NCBI GenBank assembly: GCA_947372225.1
Contig: CANBSV010000033.1
Location: 1-24,391 of the forward strand
DNA from: Burkholderiales bacterium
Lineage (GTDB): Bacteria; Pseudomonadota; Gammaproteobacteria; Burkholderiales; Burkholderiaceae_C
Direction of reading: 5' to 3'
Length of the DNA: 24,391 nucleotides
Positions 1 through 7,867 of the stretch are shown here, one piece after another (positions within the stretch are counted from its first letter, which is position 1; the number at the start of each line of letters is the position of its first letter). A program made the translations under genes and the position numbers. The notes beneath the pieces are model-generated. The model saw only the letters and a program-made list of their open reading frames with translations. It was not told where the DNA came from and ran no database searches.

Positions 1-1
1 T

Positions 2-565
2 GAGATTATTCTGGACGGGGAAAATATAATTAACTCCCAAAAAGATGTTTCTCTTCTTCGTGCCAGAGTGGGCATGGTTTTTCAAAAACCCACGCCATTT
101 CCGATGTCAATCTATGACAATATCGCGTTTGGGGTGCGACTGTTTGAAAATCTGTCTCGCATTGAGATGGATGAGCGTGTGGAGTGGGCACTTAAGAAGG
201 CCGCACTGTGGACCGAGGTGAAGGACAAACTGAATCAAAATGGATCCGGATTGTCCGGCGGGCAGCAACAACGGCTTTGCATTGCCAGGGGTATTGCGAT
301 CAAACCCGAGGTGCTTCTCCTTGACGAGCCCTGCTCGGCGCTGGATCCTATTTCTACCGGCAAGATCGAAGAATTGGTTCATGAGCTCAAGAGCGATTAC
401 ACCGTACTGATCGTGACCCACAACATGCAGCAAGCGGCCCGCAGTTCTGACTACACTGCTTACATGTACCTTGGGGACTTGGTCGAGATCGGACCTACGG
501 CTGATATATTCATGAAGCCCAAGAAAAAGGATACGGAAGATTACATCACCGGTCGATTTGGTTGA
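2..565 (+). CDS. pstB: Phosphate ABC transporter ATP-binding protein PstB (5' partial)
   Basis: This is the ATPase subunit of the PstSCAB high-affinity phosphate importer, acting on the cytoplasmic face of the inner membrane. The reading frame is open from base 2, so the start and the Walker A (P-loop) region lie outside the window. Visible in order are the Q-loop (VFQKPTPFP, near base 75), the ABC signature LSGGQQQRLCIARG, Walker B VLLLDEPCSALDP, and the H-loop histidine in VTHNMQQAARSSDY. The C-terminal tail ending in TGRFG is typical of PstB. It sits 36 bases upstream of phoU in the same direction, so the two are probably cotranscribed in a pst-pho operon whose Pho-box promoter would lie upstream of the window. 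The motif combination and the phoU neighbour leave little doubt about identity. Confidence 0.96.
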   Translation, partial: EIILDGENIINSQKDVSLLRARVGMVFQKPTPFPMSIYDNIAFGVRLFENLSRIEMDERVEWALKKAALWTEVKDKLNQNGSGLSGGQQQRLCIARGIAIKPEVLLLDEPCSALDPISTGKIEELVHELKSDYTVLIVTHNMQQAARSSDYTAYMYLGDLVEIGPTADIFMKPKKKDTEDYITGRFG

Positions 566-601
566 TCGTCGTTTTGAGTTTTTAATCCGGGTGAATTAAT
601 C

Positions 602-1309
602 ATGTCAGACAAACATTTATCTACCCAGTTCGATGCCGAGCTCAGTGAGATCTCTACTCGGGTTCTGGAAATGGGTGGGCTGGTTGAGTCTCAAGTCGCT
701 CAGGCGATTTACGCGCTGACGAATTTCAGCGAAGCGACCGCCTCGGAGGTCCTGATTCGTGAGGAGTTGGTCAACAACACGGAAGTGGAAATCGACCGCG
801 CGTTGTCTCTCATTCTTGCGCGGCGCCAACCCACGGCGCGCGATTTGCGTTTGCTGATCGCCATCAGCAAAAGCATCGCCAATCTCGAGCGTGTGGGCGA
901 CGAGGCAGCTCGTGTGGCGCGCACCGTGCAGCGTTTGATCAGTGCCGGTGTATCGAGCCGGATGCGCTTGCCGGTGGCCGATCTGAAATTCGAGTCGGAA
1001 CTGGCAATCGCGCAGTTGCGAAAGGCGCTTGATGCCTTTGCCCGACTCGATGTCGACAAGGCTTTCGAGGTGCTCAAGCAGGATGATCAGATCGATCAGG
1101 AGTTTGAAGGGCTGTTGCGTAAGCTCATCACTTTCATGATGGAAGACCCTCGAACGATCTCTTCGAGCATCGACCTGGTGTTCGTGGCCAAGGCAATCGA
1201 ACGCGTCGGAGACCACGCCAAGAATCTCGCCGAGCAGATCATTTACATCGTCAAGGGGACAGATGTGAGGCACAACTCTCTCGAGGCTGTCGAGACCGTG
1301 GTGCGATGA
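602..1309 (+). CDS. phoU: Phosphate signalling protein PhoU
   Basis: PhoU is a cytoplasmic helical-bundle protein that links the Pst transporter to the PhoR kinase and keeps the Pho regulon off when phosphate is plentiful. The 235-residue product has the usual PhoU length and two tandem PhoU repeats: residues ~15-105, with the conserved RDLRLLIAISKSIANLERVGDEAA helix, and ~115-215, ending in the matching IERVGDHAKNLAEQIIY helix. The acidic E/D-x-x-x-D metal-binding pattern appears in both copies (ERVGDEA and ERVGDHA). The ATG at 602 has a GGGTGA ribosome-binding site just upstream. The gene lies between pstB and phoB, which fits its role in phosphate signalling. Confidence 0.97.
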   Translation: MSDKHLSTQFDAELSEISTRVLEMGGLVESQVAQAIYALTNFSEATASEVLIREELVNNTEVEIDRALSLILARRQPTARDLRLLIAISKSIANLERVGDEAARVARTVQRLISAGVSSRMRLPVADLKFESELAIAQLRKALDAFARLDVDKAFEVLKQDDQIDQEFEGLLRKLITFMMEDPRTISSSIDLVFVAKAIERVGDHAKNLAEQIIYIVKGTDVRHNSLEAVETVVR

Positions 1310-1328
1310 AGCAACTCAGGAGCCCAAG

Positions 1329-2030
1329 ATGAGCCTTGTTCTGGTGGTCGAAGACGAATCAGCGATTGCTGAGCTGATATCCATCAATCTTCGTCATGCG
1401 GGTTACGAAGTGGTGATCGCTGCGACTGCCGATCAGGCCCAAACTCAGGTTGATGGCGTTCTCCCTGATCTCGTGGTGCTTGATTGGATGCTGCCTGGCC
1501 AGTCCGGTCTGGTCTTGGCCAAGCGCTGGCGCGCGCAGGCCAGGACCCGTGACTTGCCGATCATCATGTTGACTGCCCGAGCCGAGGAGGGCGACATGAT
1601 TTCCGGACTCGATGCGGGCGCGGATGACTACCTCACGAAGCCGTTTTCAACCAACGAGTTGCTGGCAAGAATCCGGGCTGTCCTGCGTCGCAAGGCCCCA
1701 GAGGCCCTTGACACTATGGTGGATGTGGGAGGATTGAAACTCGATCCGGCCACCCGCCGCGTGTCTCGAGACGACCGCGAAGTGCGCATCGGACCCACTG
1801 AGTTCCGCTTGCTGCATTTTTTCATGACGCACCCTGAACGAGTCCACAGCCGTGCCCAGTTGCTCGACCGGGTCTGGGGCGATCATGTGTTCATTGAGGA
1901 GCGCACGGTCGACGTGCATGTGAAGCGCCTTCGCGAAGCTTTGGAGCCCGTGGGCTGCACCCGAATGATTGAAACCGTGCGTGGCGCCGGATACCGACTG
2001 ACTCAGCAGGTGCAGGCAATTTCGGCCTGA
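1329..2030 (+). CDS. phoB: Phosphate regulon response regulator PhoB
   Basis: PhoB is an OmpR-family transcription factor, phosphorylated by PhoR, that activates Pho-box promoters under phosphate limitation. The 233-residue protein has an N-terminal receiver domain with acidic pocket E8/D9, phospho-acceptor D52 (VVLDWMLPG), T82 and K104 (DYLTKPF). It has a C-terminal winged-helix DNA-binding domain at ~130-228 with a recognition-helix/wing segment near ERTVDVHVKRLREAL and the final GAGYRL motif. An AGGAG ribosome-binding site precedes the ATG. It starts 19 bases after phoU and is followed 19 bases later by phoR, so all three are likely on one transcript. PhoB is favoured over other OmpR regulators because of this context and the LDWMLPG sequence typical of PhoB. 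Confidence 0.97.
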   Translation: MSLVLVVEDESAIAELISINLRHAGYEVVIAATADQAQTQVDGVLPDLVVLDWMLPGQSGLVLAKRWRAQARTRDLPIIMLTARAEEGDMISGLDAGADDYLTKPFSTNELLARIRAVLRRKAPEALDTMVDVGGLKLDPATRRVSRDDREVRIGPTEFRLLHFFMTHPERVHSRAQLLDRVWGDHVFIEERTVDVHVKRLREALEPVGCTRMIETVRGAGYRLTQQVQAISA

Positions 2031-2049
2031 TCGGGTCGATATTTCCCAG

Positions 2050-3426
2050 ATGGATTGGTTCTTGCCACGTTTTCTGGCGTCGCTGCTGGCCTTACTGCTG
2101 GCCGCATCGTTTGGTGGCCTGATCGGATTGGTGTGGCATTCTCCGACCGCGGGAGTTGTCGTCGGATCGTTGTCTGGTGCTCTTGTCTATACCTCGGTAG
2201 ATGCTTTACGCGGCAGGCGCCTCATGAGGTGGTTGCAGCACCAGCATGGCGAGGCGTCGCCCAGGGGGCCCGGTTTTTGGGGGGACATCGGGTACCGTGT
2301 GGAGCGCTCGCTGCGCGCCCTGGAGCGACAAGTGGTTCTCGAGCAGACCAGGCTTGAGCAGTTCTTGTCTGCGATCGAGGCATCGCCCAACGGGGTGATG
2401 CTGCTGGATGCCAACGATCAGATTGAATGGTGCAACTCTGTAGCCGCCGACCAGTTCGGGTTGGATCCCCTGCGAGACCGGATGCAACCGATCACCAATC
2501 TGGTCCGTGAGCCCGCATTCGTGTCGTACCTGCAGGCGGGCGTGTTTGAGGAGGCTGTGACGTTTCCCGGGCCGGGTCGACGTGGAACCGTCTCGCTACT
2601 GATTCGCCGCTATGGCGAAAGCATGAAACTCGTCCTGTCCCAGGACGTGACCGAGCGCGAACGCAGTGACAGCATGCGCCGGAGTTTCGTTGCCAACGTC
2701 TCCCATGAGATTCGCACACCCTTGACCGTTCTGTCGGGGTTCATCGAAACGATGGCCAGCGTGCAATTGACCGAAGCCGAACGGCTCCGCGTCAATGAAC
2801 TCATGGCACAGCAGACGCGCCGCATGCAATTTTTGGTGGGGGATCTTTTAACGCTTGCGCAGTTGGAGGGCAGCCCTAGACCTCCCGCCGATCGTTGGGT
2901 TTCGGTTCAGCAGTTGTTGTTGCAGGTCCGGGTTGCAGCTGAGGCACTCTCCGCGGGTCGACACGTGATCGTGTGCGGCGAGGCCTGTGGCACCGAGGAG
3001 GTCAGTGATGCGATCGCGGGGTCTGAACACGAATTGCACAGTGCTATTTCCAACCTCGTGAACAACGCCGTACGTTACACGCCCGCGGGAGGCTCAGTGA
3101 AGGTGTTGTGGTCCATCCGTGGAGACGGGACTGGAGAGCTCGATGTCAGGGACACCGGCATCGGAATCGCTGCGGAGCACCTGCTGCGCTTGACCGAGCG
3201 CTTTTATCGCGTCGACGGGAGTCGCTCGCGGGATACCGGTGGCACGGGTTTGGGCCTGTCCATCGTGAAGCATGTCGTCCAAAGACATGGAGGCGAACTG
3301 GAAATCCGGAGCGAACCCGGTAGTGGCTCCAGTTTCAGACTGTTGTTCCCGGCCTCTCGGGTGCGAGAGGCGAGCCGGGTCGCTCAGCTCAAGGAATTGG
3401 CTTTCACCGGAGTGGGGCAAGCCTGA
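2050..3426 (+). CDS. phoR: Phosphate regulon sensor histidine kinase PhoR
   Basis: This is the inner-membrane histidine kinase paired with PhoB. The 458-residue protein begins with two closely spaced hydrophobic segments (~7-28 and ~34-52) and almost no periplasmic loop, as in other PhoR proteins that sense through PstSCAB-PhoU rather than an external ligand. A basic linker leads to a PAS domain (~100-200), then the HisKA domain with phospho-accepting H219 (VANVSHEIRTPL). The HATPase domain follows: N-box NLVNNAVRYTP (~336-345), G1 DTGIGI (368-373), F-box-like ERFYRVDGSRSR, and G2 GGTGLGLSIV (397-406). The ribosome-binding site is weak, consistent with translational coupling to phoB. It ends 36 bases before the convergent membrane-protein gene; I see no clear intrinsic terminator there. 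Confidence 0.97.
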   Translation: MDWFLPRFLASLLALLLAASFGGLIGLVWHSPTAGVVVGSLSGALVYTSVDALRGRRLMRWLQHQHGEASPRGPGFWGDIGYRVERSLRALERQVVLEQTRLEQFLSAIEASPNGVMLLDANDQIEWCNSVAADQFGLDPLRDRMQPITNLVREPAFVSYLQAGVFEEAVTFPGPGRRGTVSLLIRRYGESMKLVLSQDVTERERSDSMRRSFVANVSHEIRTPLTVLSGFIETMASVQLTEAERLRVNELMAQQTRRMQFLVGDLLTLAQLEGSPRPPADRWVSVQQLLLQVRVAAEALSAGRHVIVCGEACGTEEVSDAIAGSEHELHSAISNLVNNAVRYTPAGGSVKVLWSIRGDGTGELDVRDTGIGIAAEHLLRLTERFYRVDGSRSRDTGGTGLGLSIVKHVVQRHGGELEIRSEPGSGSSFRLLFPASRVREASRVAQLKELAFTGVGQA

Positions 3427-3462
3427 CGGACAAGAGCGTTCCCATCCTATGGCGCTGTGGGC

Positions 3463-5178
3463 TCAACGGCGAGGAGCCGCGGTATTCGGTTGGCGACGGT
3501 AGATCACCGTCCAATCGGTTCTGTCGGTTGGGAGCGACTCTCGTGCGACTCGAGTCCATTCTGGAGGCGCAACCGACTTACCTCGTCGGGCTTCTATCTG
3601 AAGCAGGTATTGGCAAGAGGTGTTCTTCGCGCCCCCGATGCCATCGACACGAAACTTTCCAAAGTATTCAAGTGCAGCCTGCAGGCCCCTTGGCACACCA
3701 GGCGTAGCGATGCACTCGCCTGGCGGGACATATCTAGCCACCCGGTTGACGAGCGGCCTGAAGCTCCGAGCGTAGTCAACCACTGGCAGCATGAGCGTCA
3801 TCATCAGTAACCAGCACAATGCGACCCCGCTGGCGGGGAGTACCAGGCTTTTCCAGAGTGCGTGCTGATTTCGCCCTGTGCGCCAGCGCACCAGCCAGAT
3901 CCATGCGAGCGTCCCTAGGCTTGCCAGGACCAAGGATGTGGCTGAGAACTCAGACACGAATCCCGGGGCCAGCTTGATCACGTTTTTCGCCGTTCGCGAT
4001 GGAAAACCAGTCTGCACCGCAGCGTAGATCACCCAGACGCCAATGACGCAAACGCTGAAGAAAAATACGGAAAACCAGTCGATAGCAGCGGCCGTGCTGC
4101 GTTTGAGCGTGGGCAAGGCAAAGGCAGCGAGCAGCGCCCATGCAGGTAAGGAGAGCAGAAGTACGCGGTCCAAGCCTCCGCACAACAAGCTTGCCAGCGA
4201 TGTCACTACTGCACAGCTCAAGGGCACTGCGATGTGACGATCTGTGAGGTGCCGATGCCACCGCCAAAGCGTCCATAACCCCATAGGCCATGCCGGCCAT
4301 AAGAACCAAAGCCACTGCCGCAACATGGCTAGAAGCTGATCCATTTTCCGGAAGCTGCCCACCTGCCATGTCCACTGTCCCAGCTCCATACTGGTCAGAA
4401 TGCAAACACTTGTCGACACAACCAGCCAGGGGATGAATCGTCGATCTTCCAGGTCAGCCGACAACCGGCAGATCAAGATGCCTGTCACGCCGAGGCCGAC
4501 CGCAATGCTGGGAGCTCCACTGGCTCCGAGCGCCGGCAAAGCCAGCAAAAGAGCTGCCTTGGGCAGCAGACTTCGAATCGGGCTGGCGGCCAGAGCAAAG
4601 ATAAACAGCGAAACACAAGCAAGCTGCGCCAACTCTGGCGTCGTTTCGTGCCCGAGTTGCAGCAATCCCAAGGTGGCGATCAGAGCCAGCAGAGCGCCAT
4701 CGGCAATTGCTCTCGCGTAATCGATGGGGTCCGCTTCCCCACCAAACGCAAACGGCAACGGCCGTGCTGCTTCCGTTTGTGCGAGACGGAATGCCGCGGA
4801 CCAAGTCAAGAGCAACACTGCCGCAAGCAGGGCCGCGAACGGTAGGCGGGCCGCCAGCGCTGGGTCGAGCCATTCTCCAAGCAAACGGATGAACCCCGCT
4901 CCCAGCCAATGCGGTAGGGGTGCGACATTGACGGCAACCCCGCCGACTGTTGGTAGCCACCAGGACGAGCGTCCCTCGGCCATGCTGACCATGAATCCGA
5001 ATGCCGTGACGTCGGCATTTCGCCAAGGGTCGCGGCCGAAAACCCCCGGTAAGACATAAGCCGCGCAAAAAATCAGCAACGCCCAGCGCGGCAGTCGCTG
5101 AACAGCGCGTTGAGAAACGAGAGCAGGATTGGGCGAGTTCAACGGCGGTCTGGATTGTCTGGAGTGATGATGCCGCAA
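3463..5178 (-). CDS. Polytopic membrane protein, ArnT/PMT-like glycosyltransferase
   Basis: This 571-residue protein is dominated by hydrophobic segments, roughly eleven to twelve potential transmembrane helices. After the first helix comes an early hydrophilic loop with VFGRDPWRNADVTAF (~45-60), which resembles the acidic first periplasmic loop of GT-C glycosyltransferases such as ArnT and PMT. A soluble, cysteine-containing C-terminal segment from about residue 470 (ARYVPPGECIATPGVPRG) probably faces the periplasm. The first in-frame start after a stop codon is a TTG at 5178; a second TTG at 5142 would shorten it by 12 residues. No ATG is nearby and neither site has a strong ribosome-binding site, so the start is uncertain. 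Substrate and pathway cannot be read from the sequence; transfer from a polyprenyl-phosphate sugar is inference from the fold class. It is convergent with phoR. Confidence 0.62.
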   Translation of the reverse strand: MRHHHSRQSRPPLNSPNPALVSQRAVQRLPRWALLIFCAAYVLPGVFGRDPWRNADVTAFGFMVSMAEGRSSWWLPTVGGVAVNVAPLPHWLGAGFIRLLGEWLDPALAARLPFAALLAAVLLLTWSAAFRLAQTEAARPLPFAFGGEADPIDYARAIADGALLALIATLGLLQLGHETTPELAQLACVSLFIFALAASPIRSLLPKAALLLALPALGASGAPSIAVGLGVTGILICRLSADLEDRRFIPWLVVSTSVCILTSMELGQWTWQVGSFRKMDQLLAMLRQWLWFLWPAWPMGLWTLWRWHRHLTDRHIAVPLSCAVVTSLASLLCGGLDRVLLLSLPAWALLAAFALPTLKRSTAAAIDWFSVFFFSVCVIGVWVIYAAVQTGFPSRTAKNVIKLAPGFVSEFSATSLVLASLGTLAWIWLVRWRTGRNQHALWKSLVLPASGVALCWLLMMTLMLPVVDYARSFRPLVNRVARYVPPGECIATPGVPRGLQAALEYFGKFRVDGIGGAKNTSCQYLLQIEARRGKSVAPPEWTRVARESLPTDRTDWTVIYRRQPNTAAPRR

Positions 5179-5284
5179 GTCTCACGGGCTGAATCGGCGC
5201 TACTTCCGACAAATCACCCCGACCGGCACTCCAAGTGGCATCGCAGCAAGTAACTTGACTGCGAAACCCCGGGCTAGGAATAAC

Positions 5285-5307
5285 AAAGGCAGCCGAAGCT
5301 GCCTTTT
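5285..5307 (-). terminator. Intrinsic terminator after rpmE2
   Basis: A perfect 9-bp stem AAAGGCAGC / GCTGCCTTT flanks a four-base loop that reads TTCG on the minus strand, one of the most stable tetraloops. On the minus strand the stem follows rpmE2 by about 28 bases and ends in TTTG then TT. The plus-strand reading ends in CCTTTT, so it could work in both directions. It separates rpmE2 from the membrane-protein gene. Confidence 0.82.
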
Positions 5308-5334
5308 GAGAGCACGCGAAAAATGTCGCGACGG

Positions 5335-5595
5335 TTACTTCTTGAGGCCCACACGAGCGAACTTGTTGCGGAATTTTTCGACCCGACCACCAAGGGAGTC
5401 GATGCTCTTTTGGGTGCCCGTGTAGAAAGGATGCGACTCGCTGGTGGTCTCCAACTTGAACAGTGGCATTTCGCGACCGTCCTCAAGCGTGATGGTTTCT
5501 TTGGTCTGCGCGCATGAACGCGTCACGAATTTGAAACCGTTTGACAGGTCCACGAAGCAAACTTCGCGGTAGTTGGGGTGGATGCCTTCTTTCAT
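5335..5595 (-). CDS. rpmE2: 50S ribosomal protein L31 type B
   Basis: L31 is a small protein of the large ribosomal subunit at the intersubunit bridge. The 86-residue product starts MKEGIHPNY and contains ESHPFYTGTQKSID and the terminal GGRVEKFRNKFA block typical of L31. It is the C-minus (type B) form: the zinc-binding CxxC pair is absent, with only isolated cysteines at CFVD and SCAQ. C-minus paralogues often replace the zinc form when zinc is scarce. Whether a second, zinc-type copy exists elsewhere cannot be seen here. An AGAGGT ribosome-binding site precedes the ATG. It lies 104 bases downstream of rho on the same strand, with an intrinsic terminator after it. Confidence 0.95.
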   Translation of the reverse strand: MKEGIHPNYREVCFVDLSNGFKFVTRSCAQTKETITLEDGREMPLFKLETTSESHPFYTGTQKSIDSLGGRVEKFRNKFARVGLKK

Positions 5596-5699
5596 GAATA
5601 CCTCTGCGCAGTGTTGTGGGAGCCACCCCGAACCGTTCGAGGCACTTTCCGCTTTGGGCTAAGCCCTCAATTCTAGCCTGCTACGGCATAGCCGAACCA

Positions 5700-6962
5700 T
5701 CAACCGCCTCGACGCATCATGTCAAAGAAGTCGTGATTGGTCTTGGTGGACTTCATCTTGTCCAAAATGAACTCCATCGCTTCGATCTCATCCATCGGAT
5801 AAAGCAACTTGCGCAGGATCCATGTCTTTTGAAGGATCTCTGGCTTAAGCAACAACTCTTCGCGTCGAGTGCCCGATTTGTTCAGCAATATGGACGGGTA
5901 GACACGCTTTTCTGCCATGCGCCGATCGAGGTGGATCTCGCAATTGCCCGTACCCTTGAACTCCTCATAGATCACCTCGTCCATGCGGCTGCCAGTGTCC
6001 ACGAGGGCCGTGCCGATGATCGTCAGCGAGCCGCCTTCTTCGATGTTCCGTGCCGCCCCGAAAAACCGCTTGGGTCTTTGCAGGGCATTGGCGTCGACTC
6101 CGCCTGTGAGCACCTTGCCGCTTGAGGGTAGAACGTTGTTGTAGGCGCGGGCGAGCCGTGTGATCGAGTCAAGCAGGATCACCACGTCCTTCTTGAGTTC
6201 TACCAGACGCTTGGCACGCTCAATCACCATTTCAGCCACCTGAACATGACGCGCTGCCGGCTCATCAAAGGTGGAACTGATGACTTCACCTCGCACCGTG
6301 CGCTGCATCTCGGTGACTTCTTCCGGACGCTCATCAACCAGCAGAACGATCAGATGAGCCTCAGGATAGTTGGCCACGATCGCATGAGCCAACTGCTGCA
6401 TCATGACCGTTTTGCCGCTCTTCGGAGCTGACACCAGCAACGCCCGCTGACCCTTACCGATAGGCGCGATCAGATCGACGATTCGCGAGGTGATGTTCTC
6501 GTCTGACTTGATGTCACGTTCCAGTTTGAACTGCTCCTTTGGAAAGAGCGGTGTCAGGTTCTCGAACATGATCTTGTTCTTGCTCTCCTCCGGGGTCAGT
6601 CCATTGACCTTATCGACCTTGACCAAAGCAAAGTAGCGTTCCCCATCTTTCGGGACGCGGACCTCGCCTTCCACGTCATCGCCGGTGTGCAAGTTGAAAC
6701 GACGGATCTGGCTTGGACTCAGGTAGATGTCGTCGGTGGAGGCCATGTAACTTGCGTCCGGCGCCCGCAGGAACCCGAACCCATCGGGAAGCACTTCAAG
6801 CACGCCGTCACCAAATACCTGTTCGCCGGCCTTGGCCCGCTTCTTCATGATCGCGAACATCAACTCCTGCTTTCGCATGCGGGTCACGTTCTCGATCTCC
6901 AGCGTCTCACCCATTTTGATGAGTTCGGAAACGTGAAGCGCTTTCAGTTCGGACAGGTGCAT
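5700..6962 (-). CDS. rho: Transcription termination factor Rho
   Basis: Rho is the hexameric RNA-dependent ATPase that ends transcription at rut-containing sites. The 420-residue protein has an N-terminal helical domain (~1-45, starting MHLSELKALHVSEL) and a cold-shock-like RNA-binding domain at ~50-117 including DGFGFLR. The ATPase core has Walker A APKSGKT (179-185), Walker B VVILLDS (260-266), the Q-loop region GVDANALQRPKRFFGAARN (~288-306) and the R-loop region nearby. The open frame could begin 16 codons earlier at 7010, but family members start at MHLSEL or MNLTEL, so I chose the ATG at 6962. No strong ribosome-binding site is visible. The 219-base structured leader between trxA and this gene may carry its regulation, since rho is known to control its own leader in E. 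coli. Confidence 0.97.
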   Translation of the reverse strand: MHLSELKALHVSELIKMGETLEIENVTRMRKQELMFAIMKKRAKAGEQVFGDGVLEVLPDGFGFLRAPDASYMASTDDIYLSPSQIRRFNLHTGDDVEGEVRVPKDGERYFALVKVDKVNGLTPEESKNKIMFENLTPLFPKEQFKLERDIKSDENITSRIVDLIAPIGKGQRALLVSAPKSGKTVMMQQLAHAIVANYPEAHLIVLLVDERPEEVTEMQRTVRGEVISSTFDEPAARHVQVAEMVIERAKRLVELKKDVVILLDSITRLARAYNNVLPSSGKVLTGGVDANALQRPKRFFGAARNIEEGGSLTIIGTALVDTGSRMDEVIYEEFKGTGNCEIHLDRRMAEKRVYPSILLNKSGTRREELLLKPEILQKTWILRKLLYPMDEIEAMEFILDKMKSTKTNHDFFDMMRRGG

Positions 6963-7181
6963 GAGGAAAAACCAGGATGAGGAGGCACGACTTGGAGCTT
7001 GCGAGATCAACCCGCGAGAAAGAGTTTGCGCGGAGGAAAAGCAGACTGGCTGTTGTCAGTCCGCTTCCAAGACACCGTCACCAATGGCTCGGAATAATCG
7101 CGCAATCTGCGCGGGCCGACGCCCATCGAAACGGACCTAGCCCACGAGGAAGGGCGAGGCGGGGAGCCTCGCTCAGGAAGA
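6963..7181 (-). promoter_or_regulatory. Hairpin-rich trxA-rho intergenic region (probable rho leader)
   Basis: This 219-base stretch has three notable inverted repeats. One is at 7154-7172 (GCGAGGC / GCCTCGC, five-base loop), shortly after the trxA stop. The second is at 7099-7113 (CGCGCA, loop of three, TGCGCG), followed on the minus strand by ATTATT. The third is at 7039-7064 (AGC-x-GACTG pairing with CAGTC-x-GCT). The first two could act as weak terminators or attenuators of trxA readthrough; neither ends in a clean T-run. The region likely includes the 5' untranslated leader of rho. Direct evidence is the base pairing; the regulatory role is inferred from known Rho autoregulation. Confidence 0.5.
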
Positions 7182-7511
7182 TTATAGGTTGCCGTCGATG
7201 AAGGCGGCCAACTGGGCTTTCGTCAGCGCGCCCACCTTGGTGGCAGCAAGTTGCCCATTCTTGAAAATCATCAGCGTCGGAATCCCGCGGATACCGAACT
7301 TGGCCGGAACCTCTCGGTTTTCGTCCACGTTCATCTTGGCGACTTGCAGGCGGCCTTCGTAATCTTTCGAAACATCGTCAAGGATCGGCGCAATTGCCTT
7401 GCAAGGCCCGCACCATTCTGCCCAATAGTCCACCAAGACTGGTTTTGGTGACTGAAGAACTTCGCCGTCAAAAGTGGCGTCAGAAACGTGTTTGATCAGT
7501 TCGCTGCTCAT
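7182..7511 (-). CDS. trxA: Thioredoxin 1
   Basis: TrxA is a small cytoplasmic disulfide reductant serving ribonucleotide reductase, sulfur assimilation and many regulatory targets. The 109-residue product is full length and contains the redox motif WCGPCK (C34 and C37), the buried aspartate in VLVDYWAEWCGPC, and the cis-proline loop GIRGIPTLMIF. A GAGGA ribosome-binding site lies a few bases before the ATG. The gene is immediately upstream of rho in the same direction, an arrangement also found in enterics, and reads away from the pseudokinase gene across a 356-base intergenic region. Confidence 0.97.
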   Translation of the reverse strand: MSSELIKHVSDATFDGEVLQSPKPVLVDYWAEWCGPCKAIAPILDDVSKDYEGRLQVAKMNVDENREVPAKFGIRGIPTLMIFKNGQLAATKVGALTKAQLAAFIDGNL

Positions 7512-7867
7512 CGTGAATCCTCATAACGCGCTGGGCCGAAAAATGATCGGCAGCCTCAAATTATTCTTACACACTGGATCGACCCACCAGAGCCAATACG
7601 GGGGCTGGAAACAACAGCTTTTCTATCAAAGTGATCACAAAGATTGTTTTGTGACGATGTGGCCAAGGTGGGGGGTTACAAGGTAATTCGAGTCGCGTTG
7701 GCGCGAATCCAGGTGGCCAAGAACCTGACACGCTGACCTCGAACCAAGGTGCGTGTGAAAAGTCACAAACCGCCGACCCAATCAATTGAGATGCAAACGC
7801 CCGTGATTTCGGGCTTTGCAGCCTGGCATTGTGGGTTTGCAATCGACTTCATTCCGTTTGTACCAGT
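7512..7867. other. 356-base divergent intergenic region
   Basis: This gap lies between the divergently read trxA (minus) and the pseudokinase-HDOD gene (plus). I see no credible coding sequence in it. It holds a 20-bp inverted repeat (7635-7654), a second palindrome (7754-7767) and the trxA ribosome-binding site. No convincing paired -35/-10 promoter for the plus-strand gene could be read by eye. Confidence 0.6.
7635..7654. repeat. Inverted repeat TCACAAA-N6-TTTGTGA
   Basis: A perfect 7-bp inverted repeat with a six-base spacer lies in the trxA/pseudokinase intergenic region, overlapping a GTGATCAC palindrome at 7631-7638. A third TCACAAA occurs at 7763-7769, joined to TGTGA upstream to form TGTGA-N4-TCACA at 7754-7767. 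The symmetry and the repeated half-site suggest binding of a dimeric regulator. The half-site resembles the CRP/FNR superfamily, but the spacings do not match the standard CRP site. Confidence 0.45.

Noticed and set aside
5640..5670. Possible rho terminator around GGGCTTAGCCC
   Set aside because: The stem is only four bases with no T-run on the minus strand.
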